Part shown: piece after piece, positions 58,323-64,000 of the stretch
How the letters are laid out: the number at the start of each line of letters is the position of its first letter
Position numbering within the stretch: position 1 is the first letter of the stretch
Source: Boswellia sacra
Lineage: Eukaryota; Streptophyta; Magnoliopsida; Sapindales; Burseraceae
Length of the DNA stretch: 64,000 nt
Assembly (NCBI GenBank): GCA_013180625.2
Contig: SNVD02001148.1
Span: 79,119 to 143,118, forward strand
Direction: 5' to 3'
Notes under the pieces: model-generated
Told to the model about the DNA's origin: nothing
Database searches by the model: none
Seen by the model: the letters and a program-made list of their open reading frames with translations, nothing else
Made by a program: the position numbers and the translations under genes

Positions 58323-59489
58323 TTACTTTAGTACAACAAATAAGATCGAAACTTTTCTAAAGCAAAAATAACCGCTAGCCAGTCTTTCTCGTGGTAGAAT
58401 AATTAAGTTAGCATCATTAAGTTCGAGATGCGTAATAAATGGCATGTGGAATTCTGCAATCGTGACCCAAAACCGACCCACAGCGTAGTCACTTGCATCG
58501 CACATGATCTCGACTGGATGATTCCAATTTGGAGATTGGATTATTGGAGCTGAGGTCAAGAGTTCCTTCAGTTTCTCAAATGCCTCTTTGCATTTCTCAT
58601 CAAATTCATAGGCCATATCATTCTGTAATAATCTGCATAGGGGCAATGCTATCTTCGAGAAATCTTTGATGAATCTACGATAGAAACCTGCATGACCAAT
58701 AAACGAACGAATATCCCGCACACTTGTGGGAAGGGGTAAGGAACATATAAGATCTATCTTGGATTTATCAACTTCTATACCCTTAGCAGAAATAACATGT
58801 CCCAAAACTATAACCTGATCTACCATAAAATGACATTTTTCCCAATTCAGAACAAGTTTGTTTCCACACATCTTTGAAGGATAAGTGTAAGGTTATCAAG
58901 CATTTATCAAAAGAATCACAAAAACACTAAAGTCATCCATAAATACCCTCAAATGATGTTCTCAACATAATCAGAGCAAATACTTACCATACACCTTTGA
59001 GAAAGTGGCAGGGGCATTGCAAGGACCGAATGGCATGCGTCGATAGGCAAAGGTACCAAATGCAGATAAATGTAGTTTTCTCTTGATCCTCAGGGGCAAT
59101 GACAATCTGATTATATCCTGAATATCCATCAAGAAAACAATAATGAGAATGACCTGCTAATCTCTCCAGCATTTGATCAATGAATGGCAAAGGAGAGTGA
59201 TCCTTGCGAGTTGCAGAATTGAGCTTTCGATAATCAATACAAACTCGCCACCCGGTTTGGATACGAGTGGAACTAGCTCATTATTGTCATTTTTAACCAT
59301 CGTAACACCAGATTTCTTTGGAACGACTTGGACTGGACTCACCCACTTGCTATCCGAAATTGGATAAATTACACCCACATCTAACAATTTCAGGATTTCT
59401 TTCTTGACAACTTCCATCATTGGAGGATTCAACCTCCGCTGTGCTTCTCGAGTGGGCTTGGATCCTTCTTCTAATAAGATACGGTGCAT
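58323..59489 (-). pseudogene. Athila reverse transcriptase and RNase H, copy 2 (broken)
   Basis: RT starts with RRLNPPMMEVVKKEILKLLD and ISDSKWVSPVQVVPKKSG (59157-59489). It continues with MPFIDQMLERLAGHSHYCFL and DGYSGYNQIVIAPEDQEKTT (58984-59190) and then loses frame. The catalytic VFMDDFSVF box is readable in another frame at about 58935-58965. RNase H begins at 58323-58871 with LVLNWEKCHFMVDQVIVLGH and EIMCDASDYAVG. Several indels make it non-functional. Confidence 0.85.
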
Positions 59490-59845
59490 GCATATGGCTG
59501 GGCTAATACTTTGATGTCAGCAATTTTCCACCAATGGCTGTTTTGTGATCTCGAAGCACTCGATGAGGTTCTCTTCTGTAGGTGTAAGGCCCTTGGCTAT
59601 TATGACTGCAAAGTATCCGTTCTCACCCAAGCATACATAATTCAATGTTCTGAAGAGGCTTAAGCTCCAAGGTAGGGGATTTCATCACATAGAAGGAAGA
59701 ATTTTCTCATAGATAAAGCAATTCAATGTACGAAACATCATACCTGTTTGTGGTGATCGTTATCATTCATCCAAGCTGCCGTACAACTCCTCACTTCTTT
59801 AGGGACACATGTATCAACTTTCCTGGTTCTTTGAAAACTTCTGTC
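59490..59845 (-). other. Linker between Athila protease and RT, copy 2
   Basis: Frame-shifted remains of the polyprotein linker. No separate gene. Confidence 0.5.
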
Positions 59846-61414
59846 CTATGGTTCACTAATGGCTACTTCCAATTCATCTTTGCGAGTTAATTCAAGAAAT
59901 TGTTGTGCCAAAGAATCAATGACATCAACTGCAAAGACAGAATGTAAGTCAGTAGGGTATCTCACTGCCTCAAAAATATTGAAGCGAATCACCTCGCCAT
60001 CAAATTCTATGATGAGAGTGCCATCATGAATATCAATCTTGGTTCTAACAGTTTTCGAGAATGGTCTCCCTAAAAGAATAGGAGTTAGATTAGGAGATGT
60101 CTCATCCTCTATTTCAAGGACATAGAAGTTTGCTGGGAAAACCAATTGATTCACCTGCACAAGCACATCTTCCACAACTCTTTTGGGATATGCATTAAAA
60201 TGATCAGCAAGTTGAATGGTAATACCAGTTTTCGCAAAAGGTCCAAGATTTAAAGAAGCATAAATAGAATATGGCATGACATTAATAGATGCTTCTAAAT
60301 CTAACATAGCTCTTTCAAACTTGGTTTTACCAATGGTGCATGGAATGGTGATCGTACCTGGATTATTGCATTTCGGAAGAATTTTTCTTTGTAGTACAGC
60401 TGAAATATTCCCCCCCACACTTACTTTCTCATTTCTTTTTAACTTTCTTTTGCTGGTGCATAACTCCTTGAGACATTTTGTATAATGAGGTACTTGCTCG
60501 ACAGCATCCAGAAGTGGTATATTTACCTCGATTTTGTGAGAAGTTTCCAGGATTTCTTGTTCTTGTTCCTCCTTCTTTGATTTTGCAAATCTGCTAGGAA
60601 AAGGTGGAGGAGTAACATATGAAGGAATAGGAGTTATAAGATTTACCTGAGAAGTTAGTGTTTTGTTCATGGTGGAAGTGGTGTCATCTCCTTCATCAGT
60701 TTGTGATTTCTTTGGCAGGACATCTAATTGCTCTCCATTTTGCAAAGTTATCGCACAAGAATTCTCTCTTGGATTGATCACCGTTTGACAAGATAATTCG
60801 TCTGAGCCTTGGCCCTCTAATTTGCTCATGCTAGTGGCCAATTGTCCCATTTGATTTGCCAGGTTTTGGATACTTGCCCCAGTTTCCTGCTGGAATTGCA
60901 TTGTGTTAGTGGCAAGTGCATTAACAATATCCTGGAGTGACATACCTAAGTTTTCTGAAGCTGGTTGTGGTGCTGGTTGTGGCATTGGTGGTGGTTGCAT
61001 TTGAAATGGTTGCTGCACTCTAAGTTGATTAAAACCTTGTGGCCGATTTGGTATGGCATTTGGGGCGATTGGTTGATGATTCCAGTAACTGAAATTAGGG
61101 TGATCTTCCCATCCGGCATTGTAAGTGTTAGAGAAGGGATCATACCATTGCCTTGTTTGTCCTGAAAATCCACCCATGGCATTGGCTTGTTCCATATCTT
61201 CTTCTTGTAAAGTTAGATACATGTCCATTGGATGCTCGATGGTAGAATATACCCCACATGCATAAGGTTTCTGCATATGTCCTACAGCCATGTTTTCCAC
61301 AAGAGAGGTTAGCTCAGAAAGTTGTTGTTCAATGTTCAGAGTGCTTACCTCATTTACTTTCCATGGAAGTTGTGGCTCAAATCCGATGCCGAATTGTTGG
61401 AAGTTTACTGCCAT
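59846..61414 (-). CDS. Athila gag-protease, copy 2 (intact frame)
   Basis: Start chosen at MAVNFQQFG (61414), since the 20 codons before it are a T-rich read-through and copy 1 shares this Met. The frame of 522 codons is uninterrupted. Gag part: YSTIEHPMDMYLTLQEEDME, GFSGQTRQWYDPFSNTYNAG, a Gln/Pro-rich segment, and SLQDIVNALATNTMQFQQET. Protease part: TIPCTIGKTKFERAMLDLEA, SINVMPYSIYASLNLGPFAK, then ILLGRPFSKTVRTKIDIHDG. The active-site DLG reads DLE (Gly to Glu), which should kill the protease; copy 1 keeps DLG. No CCHC knuckle is seen, in line with Athila gag. Confidence 0.88.
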   Translation of the reverse strand: MAVNFQQFGIGFEPQLPWKVNEVSTLNIEQQLSELTSLVENMAVGHMQKPYACGVYSTIEHPMDMYLTLQEEDMEQANAMGGFSGQTRQWYDPFSNTYNAGWEDHPNFSYWNHQPIAPNAIPNRPQGFNQLRVQQPFQMQPPPMPQPAPQPASENLGMSLQDIVNALATNTMQFQQETGASIQNLANQMGQLATSMSKLEGQGSDELSCQTVINPRENSCAITLQNGEQLDVLPKKSQTDEGDDTTSTMNKTLTSQVNLITPIPSYVTPPPFPSRFAKSKKEEQEQEILETSHKIEVNIPLLDAVEQVPHYTKCLKELCTSKRKLKRNEKVSVGGNISAVLQRKILPKCNNPGTITIPCTIGKTKFERAMLDLEASINVMPYSIYASLNLGPFAKTGITIQLADHFNAYPKRVVEDVLVQVNQLVFPANFYVLEIEDETSPNLTPILLGRPFSKTVRTKIDIHDGTLIIEFDGEVIRFNIFEAVRYPTDLHSVFAVDVIDSLAQQFLELTRKDELEVAISEP

Positions 61415-61508
61415 GTCGCCTAAACACAAACAATCAGAAAAGAAAAACAAAAAAAAAAAAACACGAATCAACAATGAAAATAAAATAACAAATCGATTAG
61501 AAAATCAA

Positions 61509-61526
61509 TCCCCGGCAACGGCGCCA
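61509..61526 (-). other. Primer-binding site, Athila copy 2
   Basis: Same 18-base tRNA-Asp-complementary site as copy 1, six bases from LTR C. Confidence 0.93.
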
Positions 61527-61532
61527 AAAACT

Positions 61533-62947
61533 TGATGCGTTCGAAACTAGCAAGTATACTAGTCGCACAAGTCATAAAGTGATAAGTAAGATATCGTTCC
61601 CACGAGGATTGATTCTAATTGAATTTGTTATTTCCAGCAACAATAAACTAAACAGGGGGGATTTTTTGTTGAATGATTTACTAAATGAAATAAGAATGCA
61701 AGTAAAGAATAACAAAACAGAAAGTAAATTTGAATAAAAATTCAATGGGAGAAAGCTGGTTAAGGGATCCTTCTCTACCACAAGATATGGATTTGCGAAT
61801 TAATTGTAGAATTGTCATCCAATTACACCATTGAAATTACCAACCGTAGATAACAACAAGCTCTGTTATCCCAATCTTTCCTTACTTTGTTGTCAAAACA
61901 AAACAGGCTCTTTATTTAATCTCTATCCATTAAACAACCTAGAACAAGCTCTCTAAATTTAATTCAATGGATGAATTATGATAAGAAAGATAGGTTGATC
62001 TAAGCAATAAACACACAAGCTCGGATTATTTAACTTAGGGTGTATTCTCCAATGGCAATCTCTGATCACAATTTTGCTACTAAGGATTAGAAATTCAAGA
62101 CAATTACGGCTCAAGATTTCTATTCTAGCAATAGACAACAACCAGATTATATTCAATTGGCCATTCCAAATACAATCAGCAGGTAATCATAAGCAATAGA
62201 TATGGGAAAATACAAGCAACTTCAATTAGAGAATTGGATAACAACTTCTTGCACAATTAACTCACAAAAACCATATCAGGGGCTTTGAAATCACCCTCAA
62301 CCAATTCAGATTCAGTTACACCTGTTTAAGAACGTGGTAAATACAATACAACATGGAGACATTCCAGAAAATGAAAGGGAAGGGAAAAACTTAGCAAATT
62401 TGATGTAATTCTCTTTGGATTGTAGTTCTTCCTCTTTTCAAGCTTCCTTTCTCCTTCAAGAACTCCAAGAGATGAAAGAATTCCAGAGCTGAAGCCTCCA
62501 CCACGTTCTCCCCTCTTCAAGTTCTCCAAATAAAACCCTAAAATGTGTTTAAATACACTGCTACAGTAACCTGCTACAGTGTCCCGTATTATACATGCTA
62601 CAGTGAGTTGTGGAATTACATTTTTATACTTCTCACACTGTTTTGATTACAACTTTTGGTACACTGAATGGATTTATAAAACGTTAATTTCTCCAGAAAA
62701 TAGACTTCGAGAGCTTTCCAACGGTATATAATATGTCGTCGGGTTCATTGTATATCAATACAATTAAATCCGAGAAGATCACTGACTAGCAGAGGTGAAA
62801 ATGAAGGGTTTTACTACATTTTTGTGCAAGTTGCTCCAAAACTCCTACAAACATCAAAACCACACAAAACCATAAAAATACCAAGGAATATAGCAAAGAA
62901 ACATGGACAAATTATTATGAAAGTAATACATAAATAGACACCTATCA
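61533..62947 (-). repeat. Athila LTR C (outer right)
   Basis: 1415 bp, full length. It includes the CTGCTACAGT repeat stretch that the adapter replaces in LTR B. Sequence outside (TGGTT) does not match the left flank (GCTTT). Confidence 0.92.
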
Positions 62948-63680
62948 TGGTTCGACACCAATTTGACACAAAGGTATAAGTTTCACAAATTTTTGAAAGA
63001 AATTAGACAATTTGACTAAACTTCGATGACTGATCGACCATTCAACTGTCGAGTTATGAAATTTTTGTCGAACTCTCGAATTCGATGTCTGGAAATGTAG
63101 CATCAACAAAATCAACTCCGATCATGATTTTCATATCAAAAATTAGAAAAACAATGTAAATAACTCAAATTTGACCATTTTTTGTCTATTTCTACACATG
63201 GGGGATGAATTGCATAGCCTAAGTAATGCTACATTGTAGAGCAAATTACTTTGGGCTAGTAAGAGAGAACATTACCTTTTCCAAAGCTTCACAACTTCGA
63301 TTTTTGCTTTTTTTTGTATGATTAAATTGTAGAATAAAATGTTTAGAAAGTAGTTTGTGGATTTTAAGTTAGTTTGATTTTGAAAGAGTTAAAGAGGAAG
63401 AGTAATGGTGGTGGTTAGTGTTAATTAGAGAGAGTTATTACAACAAAGGTATTCTAGTCAAAGTTTGCAAAATTTTGGAGAGGAGGCTAGTGTGCTGAAA
63501 ATATTTGGAGTGAGTGGTTAAAAATAAATAGCCCTCTCATTTTGGGGCCAAAAGTGAAAATTTCCCTTGGAACTTAAAGAGTAGAGGCGTTAGTGTTATG
63601 GATATAACATTTTTTTTTAAATTTACAGTCTTATTCTCGTGCTTTAAACATAGAGACTAAGGGGCTAGGGTTATGAATAT
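62948..63680. other. Non-coding stretch
   Basis: No gene seen. Short TCGAC/TCGAATTCGA motifs at about 63030-63090 are not explained. The copia gag cut at 43587 does not resume here. Confidence 0.5.
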
Positions 63681-64000
63681 TGACGCATCTAAAAAAGGAT
63701 TATCTTCCAAGTATATGAGTGTCGAAGTAATGAACCTGACAAGACCAGGGTCAATCCACAGGGAAGGATATTTAGCGGTACAAATTAAAAGGTCAGCAAA
63801 TATGATATGAATAATTCAAATAAATAATAATATAATATTAACAAATAAAACTAAAGATGGTAGGCGGTGCAATTGGCCATTCAAATGCAAAGCAAAAATA
63901 ATAAGTGGTAAAACCTGCCATAGCAAATGAAAGAAAAAGTTCATAAGCAATAAACGAGAATAAATGGAATACATAAGTAAAAGGAATTAACACAATAACA
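63681..64000 (-). repeat. Start of another Athila/Tat-like LTR, running off the window
   Basis: Begins TGACGCATCT. It carries AAGTATATGAGTGTCGAAGT and CCAGGGTCAATCCACAGGGA, the same layout as the outer edge of the Athila LTRs (TGATGCGTTC, then AAGTATACTAGTCGCACAAG, then TCGTTCCCACGAGGATTG) but a different sequence. It is probably the 3' LTR of a minus-strand gypsy element of a related lineage. Confidence 0.55.

Larger units (their letters stand above)
43588..62947 (-). mobile_element. Athila-type Ty3/gypsy tandem: three LTRs, two internal regions
   Basis: Three direct LTRs (43588-44988, 51088-52496, 61533-62947), each TGATGCGTTCG to CACCTATCA, enclose two internal regions. Both internals have a TGGCGCCGTTGCCGGGGA primer site at the right and AGTGTGGG-type purine tracts at the left (all minus sense). 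The bases outside the array do not match, so there is no simple target duplication. This suggests recombination between two elements sharing the middle LTR, not two independent insertions. Confidence 0.92.

Overview
This is nuclear DNA of a flowering plant, most likely a eudicot, from an AT-rich, retrotransposon-dense region. The evidence is spliced plant gene fragments (gamma-COP, nucleotide-sugar transporter, Ipi1/TEX10-like, WPP/MAF1, auxilin-like J-domain, ankyrin protein), plant Ty1/copia, chromovirus and Athila-type Ty3/gypsy elements, a LINE and CACTA elements. I cannot name the species. I see no tRNA, rRNA or CRISPR array.

Layout. 1-7.4 kb: mostly non-coding, with one decayed gamma-COP exon (2965-3204) and a well-kept first exon of a UDP-sugar transporter (5590-5719). 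7.4-15.6 kb: a CACTA end, an LTR-like block with 190-bp repeats, a truncated copia, and a 5'-truncated LINE. 15.65-20.77 kb: a complete but decayed copia element with both LTRs. 20.8-36.6 kb: an Ipi1/TEX10-like gene split by insertions. One 170-bp exon is cut twice, by a chromovirus (23779-30174, TSD GTATC) and by a CACTA element (30285-36573). Removing both restores one reading frame. The CACTA element carries pieces of two unrelated host genes and a young gag-protease-only retrotransposon (32968-36139). 38.2-39.3 kb: first two exons of an ankyrin-repeat gene. 39.7-43.6 kb: a copia element with an almost intact pol, cut by the next element. 43.6-62.9 kb: an Athila-type array LTR-internal-LTR-internal-LTR on the minus strand. 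63.68 kb to the end: the start of another LTR.

The most interesting system is in the Athila array. Downstream of pol, where env-like genes sit in this lineage, both copies carry two accessory genes. One is a small basic Cys-rich protein resembling the nucleic-acid-binding proteins of plant flexiviruses. The other is a LOG-type cytokinin-activating phosphoribohydrolase. Between them lies a tandem array of about 67-bp units, each with a CACGTG G-box or a decayed version of one, followed by a TATA box about 100 bp before the LOG start. This looks like a dedicated internal promoter.

A technical warning applies to the same array. At 47397-47434 and 52106-52143 the assembly contains the 38-bp Nextera/Tn5 mosaic-end dimer in place of exactly 38 bp of genomic sequence, judged against the sister copies. 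The LOG protein of the first copy therefore contains adapter-encoded residues.
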